Shown: positions 18,944 through 29,505 of the stretch, piece after piece | How the letters are laid out: each line of letters opens with the position of its first letter | Numbering within the stretch: position 1 is the first letter of the stretch | Origin: a cf. Phormidesmis sp. LEGE 11477 | GTDB lineage: Bacteria; Cyanobacteriota; Cyanobacteriia; Phormidesmidales; Phormidesmidaceae | Direction: 5' to 3' | Length of the DNA: 64,000 nt | Assembly: GCF_015207105.1 (NCBI RefSeq) | Contig: NZ_JADEXO010000006.1 | Location: forward strand, 1-64,000 | Notes under the pieces: model-generated | Databases searched by the model: none | What the model saw: only the letters and a program-made list of their open reading frames with translations | Told to the model about the DNA's origin: nothing | Translations under genes and position numbers: made by a program

Positions 18944-19678
18944 ATGAAGCTGTCTATTCGCCGCATCTTCGCGCAAGCACTAGCTGTTAGCACTCTAGGT
19001 ATAGGGTTAATAGGAACGAAATGGCTAAGTGAGCCAGTTTTGGCTTTAACAGAAGAGCAAATTGTTCAGCAGCGTGAAGCAGTTCTCTCTTTTATTCTAG
19101 AAGATGAGGAAGGGCCTATCGCTGGGCCAGATGGCATTCTAGTCTTTGTGTCTTTGCAAAGTGCCAGCGACTACATTGCCGCCAATCGGCCCGAAGACAC
19201 TGAGACTCTCAAAGTAATTCCAACGAACTTAGAGCGCATTCATCAGGTAGCTGAAGAAATAGAGGGAGAGCCGCTGCGGATCACCCTAGTACCTGAAGAA
19301 GCAGAAGTCGCCAATGCTCGCACCATTGATCCAGACTATCAGGGAGGGGTGCCTCTATTCTATGCCCAGTTGCCTAACGGAGCTTTCGCACCGCTATGGC
19401 AGCCCGATGGCGAACCAGTTTTCCCAATGTATTTTTCGCGTTCTGACCTAGACGAGTCTCTAGCCGGCTTGCCCCAGGAGGATCTAGGCATTGAAGTTGC
19501 GGTCATTCCACTTCAGGTGATCCTGCAAGAGATCCATACTAGTGATGATGAAATGCTCAGCCGGATCCGGCTATTGCCTCCTCAAGTGGTTGACGCTATC
19601 AGGGCTGCAGAAGCAGAAGAAGCTGAGAGCGCTACGCCGCCAGAGGTACCCGATGCTCAATCACCTGACGCTCAGTAG
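18944..19678 (+). CDS. Tic22-family secreted protein
   Basis: A 244-residue protein with an N-terminal signal sequence (RRIFAQALAVSTLGIGLIG, cleavage probably after VLA) and a Tic22-like fold. Features are ILVFVSLQSASDYIAANRPEDTETLKVIPTNL, GVPLFYAQLPNGAF, VFPMYFSRSDLDE and IEVAVIPLQVIL, the paired repeats of this family. Cyanobacterial Tic22 is a periplasmic/thylakoid-lumen chaperone linked to outer-membrane protein assembly. The C-terminal 25 residues are Ala/Glu/Pro-rich and probably disordered. The gene stands alone after tRNA-Pro. Confidence 0.8.
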   Translation: MKLSIRRIFAQALAVSTLGIGLIGTKWLSEPVLALTEEQIVQQREAVLSFILEDEEGPIAGPDGILVFVSLQSASDYIAANRPEDTETLKVIPTNLERIHQVAEEIEGEPLRITLVPEEAEVANARTIDPDYQGGVPLFYAQLPNGAFAPLWQPDGEPVFPMYFSRSDLDESLAGLPQEDLGIEVAVIPLQVILQEIHTSDDEMLSRIRLLPPQVVDAIRAAEAEEAESATPPEVPDAQSPDAQ

Positions 19679-19759
19679 AAATTCCTCAATTCAGCAGGCA
19701 TGAAGATGTCATACCAAATCCTGACTGCGTAAGCTTTGGAGCGTCGAAGGGCGTACTAA

Positions 19760-20575
19760 TTAGCAGGCGTCTTTGCGACCAAAGACGACTGCAACTGTCT
19801 TGAAGATAATTTGAAGGTCAAGCCAGATAGACCAGTCGGCTTGATAGTCTAGATCCATTTCAACAATTTGTTCAAAATCTTTGATGCTAGAGCGCCCGCT
19901 GGTTTGCCACCGCCCGGTTATGCCGGGTTTGACGGCCAGACGCTGCCAGTGGTAACGATTGTAGTGAGTGACTTCGTGAATCACGGGCGGACGGGTTCCA
20001 ACCAGGCTCATATCACCGACTAGCACGTTAAAAAATTGAGGTAGCTCATCTAGGCTAGTACGGCGAAGAAAGCGGCCAATCCGGGTAATGCGGGGATCTT
20101 CTTCATTTTTAAAGATCAGTCCTTCGGCTTCATTTTTAACAGTGTGCTTTTGAGCTTCGGCGTCTGGAATCATGGAGCGAAATTTCCAGATGCGAAAAGG
20201 ACGACCTCTGTAGCCGTAGCGAGTTTGGCTGAAGAAGATAGCGCCAGGATGATCGATTTGGATGGCGATCGCAATCGGAACTAGCAAAATAGCAACGATG
20301 CCCAGTCCGACCACAGCGCCAACAATATCGAGTAGTCTTTTGACTTTACTGGTCACAGGCGGTAGGGGCAGACCCCAGGCGATATCTCTAGCTGCGATCG
20401 CCACCTCTCGCTGCTCAAGTGAAAGTTGTTGTTGCCTAAAGCGAGTCAATATGCCACCCAGAAATCCGCTTGCCTGCTGATAGTCTGCATACGAGCTACT
20501 GACTGATGGACCTTTTAGTTTTGTATGAACCATGCCAAAAACTGAGCTAACTACCCGGTAAGTCACGGTCATCAT
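19760..20575 (-). CDS. Exopolysaccharide sugar transferase (undecaprenyl-phosphate type)
   Basis: A 271-residue bacterial sugar transferase that adds the first sugar phosphate to the lipid carrier in polysaccharide synthesis. After about 85 divergent residues comes a membrane segment (KRLLDIVGAVVGLGIVAILLVP). The catalytic domain follows with FFSQTRYGYRGRPFRIWKFRSM, the TSLDELPQFFNVLVGDMSLV block, TRPP and KPGITGRWQTSGRS. The long multi-spanning N-terminus of full WbaP/WcaJ proteins is missing, so this is the short PglC-like arrangement. It may act with the GDP-fucose genes 6 kb away, but nothing here proves that. Confidence 0.92.
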   Translation of the reverse strand: MMTVTYRVVSSVFGMVHTKLKGPSVSSSYADYQQASGFLGGILTRFRQQQLSLEQREVAIAARDIAWGLPLPPVTSKVKRLLDIVGAVVGLGIVAILLVPIAIAIQIDHPGAIFFSQTRYGYRGRPFRIWKFRSMIPDAEAQKHTVKNEAEGLIFKNEEDPRITRIGRFLRRTSLDELPQFFNVLVGDMSLVGTRPPVIHEVTHYNRYHWQRLAVKPGITGRWQTSGRSSIKDFEQIVEMDLDYQADWSIWLDLQIIFKTVAVVFGRKDAC

Positions 20576-20768
20576 ATAAATTTTGTCTAAAGGTTAGTGC
20601 TTTACATAAGTGACTTCTTAGAATCTTAGAGATCGCTCCTGCTCATATAAAGCTATCAACAGGATCGAACAGTCATTACTTGACACGACTTTCCCTCAAA
20701 AGAGCTCATCAGAGGAGCTTATCAGATAAGCTTCGTAGCGATTGCTACAGTTATTCTACTTCGAGTTT

Positions 20769-22073
20769 CTATTGACAATACGTCGCTAGGCAGTCATAGA
20801 GCTGATGAGCAAAAGACAGCTTGCTGCCATTATCAATCCGCCTCTGCTGACCGTTTGCCAAGAGAATGACAGCCTGATTATTAGCGCTGCCAAACCCGCT
20901 GTCTGGTTTGTCAATAGGATTGGTGACGATAGCATCTAGCTGTTTACCTTTGAGCTTGCTAAGCGCTGGGGTGACAATATCACCTGTTTGGGCCGCAAAG
21001 CCGATAATTCGCTGGCCGGGTGACTTTTGTTGAGCAAGCTGGGCGACGATATCTGGAACGGGAGACAAAGATAGGTGAGTAGGGAGCTCTGCTTTTGGCA
21101 GCTTGTAAGTGGCGCTATGGGTAGGACGAATGTCGGCAACAGCGGCAGACATAATTGTCCAGTCGGCTGACGGCTGCGCCGATCGCATAGCGCTTTCCAT
21201 GTCAGCGGCGGCGGTGACGGCAATCGTACGGATAGGCGCTGGAATTGTGTTTGCCAGATCGCCAGCAAGCGGTCCATGCACTAAGGTCACCTCTGCACCT
21301 CTATGACTAGCAGCTTGCGCCAGAGCAATACCCATGCGGCCCGTCGCCGGATTACCGATAAACCTAACAGGGTCTAAGTATTCTTGAGTAGTGCCGCCGC
21401 TGATCAACAAGTGTTTCCCTAGCAGATCTCTTCGCCCTTTGGTGTGGGACAGGGAGTAGATCGCGGTGACGATTTCGCTCGGCTCTGCCATGCGTCCAGT
21501 GCCGATGCGATCGCACGCAAGTCGCCCTACATCAGGCCCCACCGAGTGATATCGCGATGCTAGTTGGCAAGTCTCTAGCTGCTGCCAGTTGCGTTGAACG
21601 GCAGCCTGCTGCCACATATCAGTGTTCATAGCGGGCGCGAGTAAGACTGGGCAAGTCGAGGCTAGAACCGTGTTTGTCAACAAGTTATCAGCCAGTCCAT
21701 GAGCTAGCTTCGCTAGCGTATTCGCACTCAAAGGCGCGATCACAAAGACATCAGCCCACTCACCTAGCTCGATATGTAGAGGTCTCGCCTGCTTAGCAGA
21801 CCAAAAGTCATCGTCGGTATAAACCGGATGTCGAGACAGCGCCGCAAACGTAAGCGCGCTGACAAAGCTCTGAGACTGCCGCGTCATCATTACTCTGACC
21901 TCGATTCCAGCTTTGGCTAGCGTCGAGGTCACTTCGCACAGTTTGTAAGCGGCAACGCCACCCGTTATGCCAATTAAGATCTTCGAGGGCTTACTAGCTG
22001 CCAAGCCGCCATTTGCTGGACTACCTTTTGCAGAAAGGCTGATTGAAGAAGAAGCCTGCAGAGACATGGACAA
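20769..22073 (-). CDS. coaBC: Bifunctional phosphopantothenoylcysteine decarboxylase/phosphopantothenate-cysteine ligase
   Basis: Two successive steps of coenzyme A synthesis in one chain of 434 residues. The N-terminal flavoprotein domain (CoaC) shows GITGGVAAYKLCEV, IAPLSANTLAKLAHGLADNLL and APAMNTDMW. The C-terminal ligase (CoaB) shows GGTTQEYLDPVRFIGNPATGRMG, AAVADIRP and VGFAAQT-like (IGFAAQTGD). The first 28 residues (Ser/Ala-rich) are an extension, and a later start is possible. It is followed upstream by the DUF2555 gene with 19 bases between them, so the two may be co-transcribed. Confidence 0.96.
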   Translation of the reverse strand: MSMSLQASSSISLSAKGSPANGGLAASKPSKILIGITGGVAAYKLCEVTSTLAKAGIEVRVMMTRQSQSFVSALTFAALSRHPVYTDDDFWSAKQARPLHIELGEWADVFVIAPLSANTLAKLAHGLADNLLTNTVLASTCPVLLAPAMNTDMWQQAAVQRNWQQLETCQLASRYHSVGPDVGRLACDRIGTGRMAEPSEIVTAIYSLSHTKGRRDLLGKHLLISGGTTQEYLDPVRFIGNPATGRMGIALAQAASHRGAEVTLVHGPLAGDLANTIPAPIRTIAVTAAADMESAMRSAQPSADWTIMSAAVADIRPTHSATYKLPKAELPTHLSLSPVPDIVAQLAQQKSPGQRIIGFAAQTGDIVTPALSKLKGKQLDAIVTNPIDKPDSGFGSANNQAVILLANGQQRRIDNGSKLSFAHQLYDCLATYCQ

Positions 22074-22092
22074 AAGTGCCTGATAAAAGCGC

Positions 22093-22368
22093 CTACGACT
22101 CGTCGAAAGCTTCGAGATCGAGTAGGTGCATGTAGGGTTCTACCAGCTCTGAACGCTGGAAAGCAACGGCTCGCAGGCGGTGCCAATCTTGTAGCCCTTC
22201 AAACGGAGTCGCGTATTCGTCTTGCTCTAGTCGCTGGGCTAGCTGCGCTACGTCTTCTGGTGTCATCTGGGCAATATCTTGTGACCAGATGTGATTGTTG
22301 GTCTGGGGGGCTGAGTTGACAGCGGCCTCGTTGTGTGCGCTAGTGTCAAGCGATTCGGTGGATTGCAT
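22093..22368 (-). CDS. DUF2555 family protein
   Basis: A small cyanobacterial protein of unknown function. The conserved core is MTPEDVAQLAQRLEQDEYATPFEGLQDWHRLRAVAFQR, then ELVEPYMHLLDLEAFDE. The open frame continues upstream to a TTG at 22467. The ATG at 22368 (91 residues) has AGGGA about twelve bases before it and is the more likely start. The gene ends 19 bases before coaBC and is co-directional, so the two probably share a transcript. Confidence 0.85.
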   Translation of the reverse strand: MQSTESLDTSAHNEAAVNSAPQTNNHIWSQDIAQMTPEDVAQLAQRLEQDEYATPFEGLQDWHRLRAVAFQRSELVEPYMHLLDLEAFDES

Positions 22369-22522
22369 GGCGGCCCATTCCCTACAAGCTGGTATAAACG
22401 GAGTTGGTGTAAAGCGACTAGCAAGCGGAAATAATGTATCCAATGCCAGCCAATATACGTGTTTCAAGTGTAATCTTTCTCGCGGCGTCTGATAGATTCT
22501 ATTAACTAAATAGAGTTAAACG

Positions 22523-23170
22523 TTATAGAGATAAACAAAACCGACTGGCGACTCTAAGGGCATCTATAGAGACTTCGTGGCCCATATCAAATTCGTGATA
22601 GGTCACAGCCAGTCCCTGATTCTCTAACTGAGATTTGGTCTCTAATGCTCTAGCGATTGGGACGACAGGATCTTGTCTACCATGCATTAGTAAAATCGGA
22701 CGTGGCGTAATACACGTAGGAATAGGCGCATGGCTGTAGCTACTGAGGATCAGCATGGCAGCTAAAGGTAGCTGCGGCGCGATATCTAAGGTCATTGCGC
22801 CGCCCTGTGAAAAGCCGCCCATGATGGTTTTTTCGAGGGGAATGCCAGTCTTTTCGGCCAGCGATCGCATCCAGTACAAAAGCCGCTGACGACTCTCGCG
22901 CAAATCGGCTTGCGCCTCAAAATCATGCGCCTTGCGAAAGTCATAGTTTGCCGGAAAGCTATACCAGGCAAGTCCTCCTGGCACCATCGGATGGGCGAAC
23001 GGAGCATCTGGTAACAGCGCCCGAGTCGGCGAGCTGACCATGTTAATGGCATTGATTAGCCCAGCTACATCCTGCGCGTTTGCACCCCATCCGTGAAGCA
23101 AGACAATTAGCCGTTCGCCTGCACCTTCTGGCGTAATTGCGATCGCATCCAAACCCAACTGCTCTACCAT
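22523..23170 (-). CDS. Carboxylesterase/phospholipase-type alpha/beta hydrolase
   Basis: A 215-residue esterase of the YpfH/acyl-protein-thioesterase branch. Visible features are the N-terminal LIVLLHGWGANAQDV, the nucleophile elbow GGFSQGGAM, Asp in GRQDPVVP and His in FDMGHEVS. This is a complete Ser-Asp-His triad. The open frame starts with a TTG at 23191, and the ATG at 23170 (MVEQLGLDA) is preferred. The substrate is unknown. It is divergent from purH. Confidence 0.9.
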   Translation of the reverse strand: MVEQLGLDAIAITPEGAGERLIVLLHGWGANAQDVAGLINAINMVSSPTRALLPDAPFAHPMVPGGLAWYSFPANYDFRKAHDFEAQADLRESRQRLLYWMRSLAEKTGIPLEKTIMGGFSQGGAMTLDIAPQLPLAAMLILSSYSHAPIPTCITPRPILLMHGRQDPVVPIARALETKSQLENQGLAVTYHEFDMGHEVSIDALRVASRFCLSL

Positions 23171-23369
23171 CGTTCTAGTCTCTTTAACCAATCTCTCAGG
23201 CCGGTCTTTCAGGCCGATATCTCAGACCGATATTTCAGGTCAATCTCTTAGGCACAGACCCAGCCAATCATATAGCAACCGCCGGATGCTAGCCACTTCT
23301 CCCCGCTCCCCCCTTCGATCCTCAAAGGCTGTACTCTTTAAACCTGTCCCATAGCCACGAAGATAGCCC

Positions 23370-24938
23370 ATGTCCCGCCTTGCCCTGCTAAGTGTTTCAG
23401 ATAAAACCGGTCTGATTGAGTTAGCCAAGTCGCTCACCGAAGAGCTTGATTTTGAAATCGTCAGTAGCGGCGGTACTGCAAAGGCGATTAGCGACGCGGG
23501 TATTCCAGTCATTAAAGTTGCTGACTACACAGGCTCTCCTGAAATTCTAGGAGGGCGCGTCAAGACCCTACATCCCAAAGTTCACGGCGGTATATTAGCC
23601 AGACCAGACCAGGCAGCAGATCAAGGTGATCTGACCGACAATGATATTCGCGCCTTCGATTTAGTCGTCGTCAATCTCTATCCTTTTGAGCAAACAGTCG
23701 CTCAGCCCGCAGTCACCTTAACAGCAGCCATCGAGAAAATTGACATTGGCGGTCCAACGATGATCCGAGCAGCGGCCAAGAATCACCGCTATGTCACTGT
23801 GCTGTGCAACCCCAACCAATATGACGACTATCTGACGGTAGCAAAGGCAAACCAGGGCAGGCCATCCCAAGAATTTCGCGCTTCCTGCGCCCAGCAGGCG
23901 TTCTGGCATACGGCAAGCTATGACTGTGCGATCGCGCAATATCTCACCGAGCAGCAAACCCTAGTAAATCAGCCAGACGAAGCGGCTGCCCTACCCGCTA
24001 GCTACGCCATCAACGGTCATTTGAAGCAGACCCTACGCTATGGCGAGAACCCTCATCAGAGCGCAGGCTGGTATCAAAGCGGTGCGATCGCCAGCGGCTG
24101 GGCAGCGGCCAAGCAGCTACAGGGCAAAGCGCTCAGCTACAACAACCTAGTGGATTTAGAAGGGGCTCGCCGAATTATTGCCGAATTTCCAAATGACGAG
24201 CGTCCGGCTGCAGCGGTCTTAAAGCACACGAATCCTTGTGGTGTGGCTATCGCCGACTCGCTATCAAAAGCGTATCAGCAGGCTTTTGACGCCGATAATG
24301 TTTCTGCTTTCGGCGGCATCGTAGCGCTTAACCAATCAATCGATGCAGAAACGGCTCAGGCACTAACAGGCACGTTTTTAGAGTGCGTAGTGGCACCAGC
24401 CTGCAGTGAGGAGGCCAAAGCAATTTTGGCTAGCAAAAAGAACTTACGGATATTGTTACTGCCAGATTTGGTGACTGGGCCAAGGCAGACTGTGCGAGCG
24501 ATCGCAGGGGGATTTTTGACCCAAGCTTCAGACGACTTAACCGCAAATCCGACTCAATGGACCATCGTCACCCAAAAGAAACCTAGCGAAGCCGAGCTGG
24601 CCGAACTGCTTTTCTCTTGGCGAGTCGTCAAGCATGTTAAGTCTAATGCCATCTTGATTACTCGCGATCGCACCACTCTTGGCGTCGGTGCTGGGCAAAT
24701 GAACCGAGTTGGAGCAGTCAAGATCGCCCTAGAGCAAGCGGGCAAACAGTCTGAAGGTGCGATTCTAGCGAGTGACGGATTCTTTCCCTTCGACGATTCT
24801 GTTAGAACAGCCGCAGCCGCAGGCATCAAAGCCATTGTGCAGCCCGGTGGCAGCATCCGCGATGAAGCGTCAATCACGGCTGCCGACGAACTAGGACTAG
24901 TTATGGCTTTCACAGGAACGCGCCACTTTCTTCACTAG
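23370..24938 (+). CDS. purH: Bifunctional AICAR transformylase/IMP cyclohydrolase
   Basis: Last two steps of IMP synthesis. The 522-residue protein has the usual length. The N-terminal MGS-like cyclohydrolase domain begins RLALLSVSDKTGLIELAKSL and contains LGGRVKTLHPKVHGGILAR. The C-terminal transformylase has LRYGENPHQSAGWY, LKHTNPCGVA, DNVSAFGGIVALN and the end SIRDEASITAADELGLVMAFTGTRHF. It is an isolated gene here. The other purine gene in the window, purN, is 17 kb away. Confidence 0.97.
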   Translation: MSRLALLSVSDKTGLIELAKSLTEELDFEIVSSGGTAKAISDAGIPVIKVADYTGSPEILGGRVKTLHPKVHGGILARPDQAADQGDLTDNDIRAFDLVVVNLYPFEQTVAQPAVTLTAAIEKIDIGGPTMIRAAAKNHRYVTVLCNPNQYDDYLTVAKANQGRPSQEFRASCAQQAFWHTASYDCAIAQYLTEQQTLVNQPDEAAALPASYAINGHLKQTLRYGENPHQSAGWYQSGAIASGWAAAKQLQGKALSYNNLVDLEGARRIIAEFPNDERPAAAVLKHTNPCGVAIADSLSKAYQQAFDADNVSAFGGIVALNQSIDAETAQALTGTFLECVVAPACSEEAKAILASKKNLRILLLPDLVTGPRQTVRAIAGGFLTQASDDLTANPTQWTIVTQKKPSEAELAELLFSWRVVKHVKSNAILITRDRTTLGVGAGQMNRVGAVKIALEQAGKQSEGAILASDGFFPFDDSVRTAAAAGIKAIVQPGGSIRDEASITAADELGLVMAFTGTRHFLH

Positions 24939-25205
24939 AGGCTTTCCGCACTGAGGGCCTTCAAGCCAAAAACTCCAGGGCAAGCTTTGGACTGAGGATT
25001 TCGACCCTTCGTTCTCACTTTGCCGACGAAACAATACATCTGACGTACGTATTCAAGAATGCCAGAAGCATAAAAAAGATGATCTGAGGCGATAGCTGTC
25101 AATAATACGCATGTCTACGTGTGCCCAGATCTTCATAAGTATAGAATGCTGCTGGCGCTGGGTGCCTTCATACGCTAGCTAGCCGTTTTGCGCTAGGTAT
25201 CCCCA

Positions 25206-25688
25206 ATGGATAACACGTTAGGTTTCTTCGCTATGTTGACCTATGTAGCGACTCTTCTACCGAGTAACTTCAGGGCCGTTTTTCCTGCCTTCAGGTACAC
25301 CTTTCTCTACAGGACTCTTCTAAAGAATCGTCGTTCTATTGGTCTTTGGACTTTTGCCCTCTCGGTTTGTCATGCGTGTGTTGTGTTCTATCAACACCAC
25401 TCATCCCTAGCGGACATAGAGTTCTACCGCAAAAGCATCAGCGGTCTTTTGCTGCTATTCATTTTCGCGCTGCTCGCAGCTACATCCAATAACTGGAGCA
25501 TTCGCAAACTTCAAAAGAACTGGAAGCGGCTTCATTCGCTAACCTATGTAGCAGCCTTTCTAATCCCCTGGCACATCACCGCTAAGATGTCCGACCAGTG
25601 GTCTGTAGTCACCGCTATCTGCATGACCCTAGCCATCAACGTCATCTGCCTATGGATGTTTAGAAAATATCAGGAGTTGCTTGGGTGA
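25206..25688 (+). CDS. Ferric-reductase-like haem membrane protein
   Basis: A 160-residue membrane protein with four or five hydrophobic segments. It has the haem-ligand pattern of the ferric reductase/MsrQ superfamily: His in LSVCHACVVFYQHH, and later LHSLTYVAAFLIPWH. No FAD- or NAD-binding domain follows, so it is the membrane module alone. In MsrQ-type systems such a module passes electrons to a periplasmic partner. No msrP-like gene is adjacent here. The partner and function are therefore open. Confidence 0.78.
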   Translation: MDNTLGFFAMLTYVATLLPSNFRAVFPAFRYTFLYRTLLKNRRSIGLWTFALSVCHACVVFYQHHSSLADIEFYRKSISGLLLLFIFALLAATSNNWSIRKLQKNWKRLHSLTYVAAFLIPWHITAKMSDQWSVVTAICMTLAINVICLWMFRKYQELLG

Positions 25689-25769
25689 GACAGTATTGGA
25701 CGAATCGTTAGACAAATCTCACTGGCCTCGCCTATCACAGCCGATGCAAAAAACTCCAGAACAGAAAGC

Positions 25770-26540
25770 TCAGTTCCGAGTCAGCCACTTCTGACCATTC
25801 AATCGCTGCAGCGTGTATAGCACCATCAGATCTAATGTAATTCGGCGCTCATCGCCCATGAACTGCTCAACCGTGCTGGGCACTGCACCGTTAGAGGTTA
25901 GCGTGAACACTTTTTGACCTGAGATGTCTTCGTCAATAAAGGCAATGTTGAATTGGCGATCGCCTTCACTGGCCTCTGTCCACTGCCCTTGAACCTGCCA
26001 ATAGGGATCGTCACCGCTCTGACCCATCACCTCTAGCTTGCGCTTAGCAAACTCTAGGTTCAGCTCTTCAATGCCCTCCTTTGCCATAGCCTCTTTCAAA
26101 CTAGGCAAATAGTGCTGCTCCATAAACTCATTAAAAGGTTTGTCCTCAAGCTTAGGCGGCTTCTTCTTCTTCGCAGGCTTTTTATCTGCGGTTTTGTCTG
26201 CCGCTTTCTTATCTGCCGGCTTTTTATCCGCAGTTTTTTTATCTGCCGGCTTTTTATCTGCGGGCTTCGCCTTAGAGTCAGCGGCTGGCTTTTTATCTGC
26301 CTCACCCGAGCCTTCCGAGCCTGCGGTCTTACCTGCTGGCTGATTGCCGGCCTTAGCGGTGTCCTCTCCAGAAGACTCTTCTACTTTGGCAACGGGTTCG
26401 TCTGGCTTCTTGTCATCCGACTGTTCTAGCCCCTTCGCATCGGCATCAGGCTTTGCAGTTTCTGCAACCGTATCTTCAGGCTTCGCACCTTCTACGATAT
26501 TCTCAGCGTTTTGGTTCGACGGGTTTTGCTCTTCTGCCAT
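25770..26540 (-). CDS. DUF2996 protein with Lys/Ala/Pro-rich repeat region
   Basis: A 256-residue protein. The first 130 residues are acidic and then strongly basic low complexity, ending in seven to eight repeats of the type KPADKK/KTADKK. The C-terminal 120 residues are the cyanobacterial DUF2996 domain (PPKLEDKPFNEFMEQHYLPSLKEAMAKEGI...LMVLYTLQRLNGQKWL). The repeat tract is probably unstructured and resembles histone H1-like tails that bind nucleic acids. This is a resemblance in composition only. The tract likely varies in length between strains. Confidence 0.85.
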   Translation of the reverse strand: MAEEQNPSNQNAENIVEGAKPEDTVAETAKPDADAKGLEQSDDKKPDEPVAKVEESSGEDTAKAGNQPAGKTAGSEGSGEADKKPAADSKAKPADKKPADKKTADKKPADKKAADKTADKKPAKKKKPPKLEDKPFNEFMEQHYLPSLKEAMAKEGIEELNLEFAKRKLEVMGQSGDDPYWQVQGQWTEASEGDRQFNIAFIDEDISGQKVFTLTSNGAVPSTVEQFMGDERRITLDLMVLYTLQRLNGQKWLTRN

Positions 26541-26595
26541 GCTATTTCGCTTCTAGTTCGCTAGGGCACTGCGCCATAATTATAATAGACCCGCC

Positions 26596-26904
26596 TCACT
26601 TCGAGTAAAACCAAAATTCAATCTCGGAAGTCGCTTCATCGAACCGGGCAGAATGAGTAACCTGAGCCGGAACGTGATACCACTCACCGATTCTATAGCG
26701 GGTTTCTTTCCCATTCATAAGGAGTACAAGCTCACCCTGTGTAATCACACCGACATTATCCGTTTCATGGGTATGGGGAGGGATGACTGTTGCTGCTGGA
26801 TATGATGCAAATAGCACGTCGCAGTCTTTCGCTTCCAATTTGAATGCGTCGAATGGTCCATCGAACTTTTGTAAAGACTGAAGCTGCTCTGGAAAATGCG
26901 TCAT
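26596..26904 (-). CDS. Cupin-domain protein
   Basis: A 102-residue single-domain cupin. Motif 1 is PPHTHETDNVGVITQGEL and motif 2 is YHVPAQVTHSARF, retaining the histidine metal ligands. The gene begins 13 bases after the fcl stop and has the same direction, so it is probably the last gene of the GDP-fucose operon. The substrate is unknown. A role in sugar metabolism is suggested only by position. Confidence 0.88.
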   Translation of the reverse strand: MTHFPEQLQSLQKFDGPFDAFKLEAKDCDVLFASYPAATVIPPHTHETDNVGVITQGELVLLMNGKETRYRIGEWYHVPAQVTHSARFDEATSEIEFWFYSK

Positions 26905-26917
26905 TTACTTTTCCCTT

Positions 26918-27874
<957 letters not shown>

Positions 27875-27904
27875 TTACCCCTGCCTTTGCAAAGCACTGC
27901 TTTC

Positions 27905-28008
27905 TATAGCTTTCCGCACTTTGCTTACTACACCACGAAAGGCTACAACCCTTGTCGTACAGCGCAAAGTGCCACAGCAAAGTGCGAATGCATCCGCGCT
28001 TTGCTATA
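27905..28008. repeat. TATAGC-bounded palindromic repeat, copy A
   Basis: A 104-base element begins TATAGC and ends GCTATA. It has internal arms GCACTTTGC and GCAAAGTGC that can pair. It lies between gmd and fcl. A second, longer copy at 34466-34712 shares most of its sequence, including the stretch around CTACACCAC and the 3' end ATGCATCCGCGCTTTGCTA. The small size, terminal inverted repeats and lack of coding capacity suggest a MITE-like element, perhaps inserted at a TA. Confidence 0.75.
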
Positions 28009-28162
28009 CATATGCGTACCATGCTATGAGCAGACCCACTAGAGAACACCACAGCTTGTGTGCAAAGTTTCATATACACAACTTATCTGCATAATGTCTG
28101 CAAGTGGACTGCGATCACATCGAAATCATCGATCGTGAGTCTTGCTAGTTTTGACTGAGGAA

Positions 28163-29236
28163 CTAAGACATAGAGCCGATCATTTGGCGGCGAATAGTAG
28201 CTACGTTGAGACCGCCGTTGTTGCTGTTCATTGGCTGTTCACCAATTGCCTCTAAGTCGGCATCTACCATCAGCTTCACAAGTTCTTCAAAACTAACTTC
28301 TGGCTGCCAGCCCAAGACCTTATTTGCCTTACTTGGATCACCGATGAGCAGATCTACTTCAGCCGGTCTAAGGTAGCGCTCATCAAAAGCGACAAACTCA
28401 GTCCAGTCGAGGTTGACGTACTGAAAGGCAATATCTAGAAACTGACGGATAGAGTAGGTCTCGCCAGTGGCAATGACAAAGTCGTCGGGGACTTCATGCT
28501 GAAGCATTAGCCACATGGCTCTGACGTAGTCTTTGGCGTAGCCCCAGTCGCGTTTGGCATCCAAATTGCCAAGGTAGAGTTTCTTTTGCTGTCCGGCCAC
28601 GATACGAGCGATCGCCCGAGTGATCTTCCTAGTTACAAAGGTTTCACCGCGACGGGGAGATTCGTGGTTGAACAAGATGCCGTTAGTCGCAAACATGTCA
28701 TACGACTCACGGTAGTTAATAGTCTGCCAGTGAGCATAGACTTTGGCACAGGAGTAGGGACTGCGGGGATAGAAAGGCGTTTCTTCTGACTGAGGAACAT
28801 GCTGAACTTTGCCGTACATCTCGGAAGAGCCAGCTTGGTAGTAGCGGACTTCGCTGCTGGTGCGCTGCTGGTAGTCGCGGATGGCTTCTAGCAGCCGCAG
28901 TGCACCCATCGCAACGGTATCTACAGTGTATTCGGGCGAATCAAAGCTGACGCGCACGTGAGACTGCGCGCCTAGGTTATAAACTTCGTTTGGCTGGACT
29001 TGCTCTAGGATGCGGCGAAGCATAGTGCCATCGTTGAGATCGCCGTAGTGCAAGAAGAGACTGGCATCTTCTTTATGGGGATCTTCATAGATATGATCGA
29101 TCCGGTCGGTGTTGAAAGTAGACGTACGGCGGATGATGCCGTGAACTTGGTAGCCTTTGCTTAGCAGCAGTTCGGCTAGATAAGAACCGTCTTGTCCGGT
29201 GATGCCTGTAATTAGTGCCCGCTTCGCTTGGGTCAT
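28163..29236 (-). CDS. gmd: GDP-mannose 4,6-dehydratase
   Basis: The first enzyme of GDP-fucose and GDP-rhamnose synthesis, 357 residues. The N-terminal loop [15 protein letters not shown], then [18 protein letters not shown], the catalytic [26 protein letters not shown] and [17 protein letters not shown] are all typical of Gmd. It is followed by fcl and a cupin gene. The product, GDP-fucose, would feed extracellular polysaccharide or lipopolysaccharide. Confidence 0.97.
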   Translation of the reverse strand: MTQAKRALITGITGQDGSYLAELLLSKGYQVHGIIRRTSTFNTDRIDHIYEDPHKEDASLFLHYGDLNDGTMLRRILEQVQPNEVYNLGAQSHVRVSFDSPEYTVDTVAMGALRLLEAIRDYQQRTSSEVRYYQAGSSEMYGKVQHVPQSEETPFYPRSPYSCAKVYAHWQTINYRESYDMFATNGILFNHESPRRGETFVTRKITRAIARIVAGQQKKLYLGNLDAKRDWGYAKDYVRAMWLMLQHEVPDDFVIATGETYSIRQFLDIAFQYVNLDWTEFVAFDERYLRPAEVDLLIGDPSKANKVLGWQPEVSFEELVKLMVDADLEAIGEQPMNSNNGGLNVATIRRQMIGSMS

Positions 29237-29505
29237 TATAAAAACGTTCCTCTATTTAATTAGGCTTAGATCAGCAGATATAGTGCTAAGTTTCGGACGC
29301 TACTTAGGACGTACAGCCAAAGCCTTGCCGTAAGTATGCCCAAAACTCAAATAGATAAAGAAAATTTGATGCCATTCACTTTTCTGCTTAACACTACAGG
29401 ACTTAGCCGCTGGGACTAAGGCCCTTCTGTCAAGAGAATGTGATTTGTTGGCTGAATTGCAATGGCTAGATAAACCGCCAAAGAAGTGGCCAGGTAAATC
29501 TAGTT

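Noticed and set aside
26112-26556. Plus-strand frames rich in Leu/Phe/Ser opposite the DUF2996 gene
   Set aside because: They are the antisense reading of the Lys/Ala/Pro repeats and have no independent evidence.
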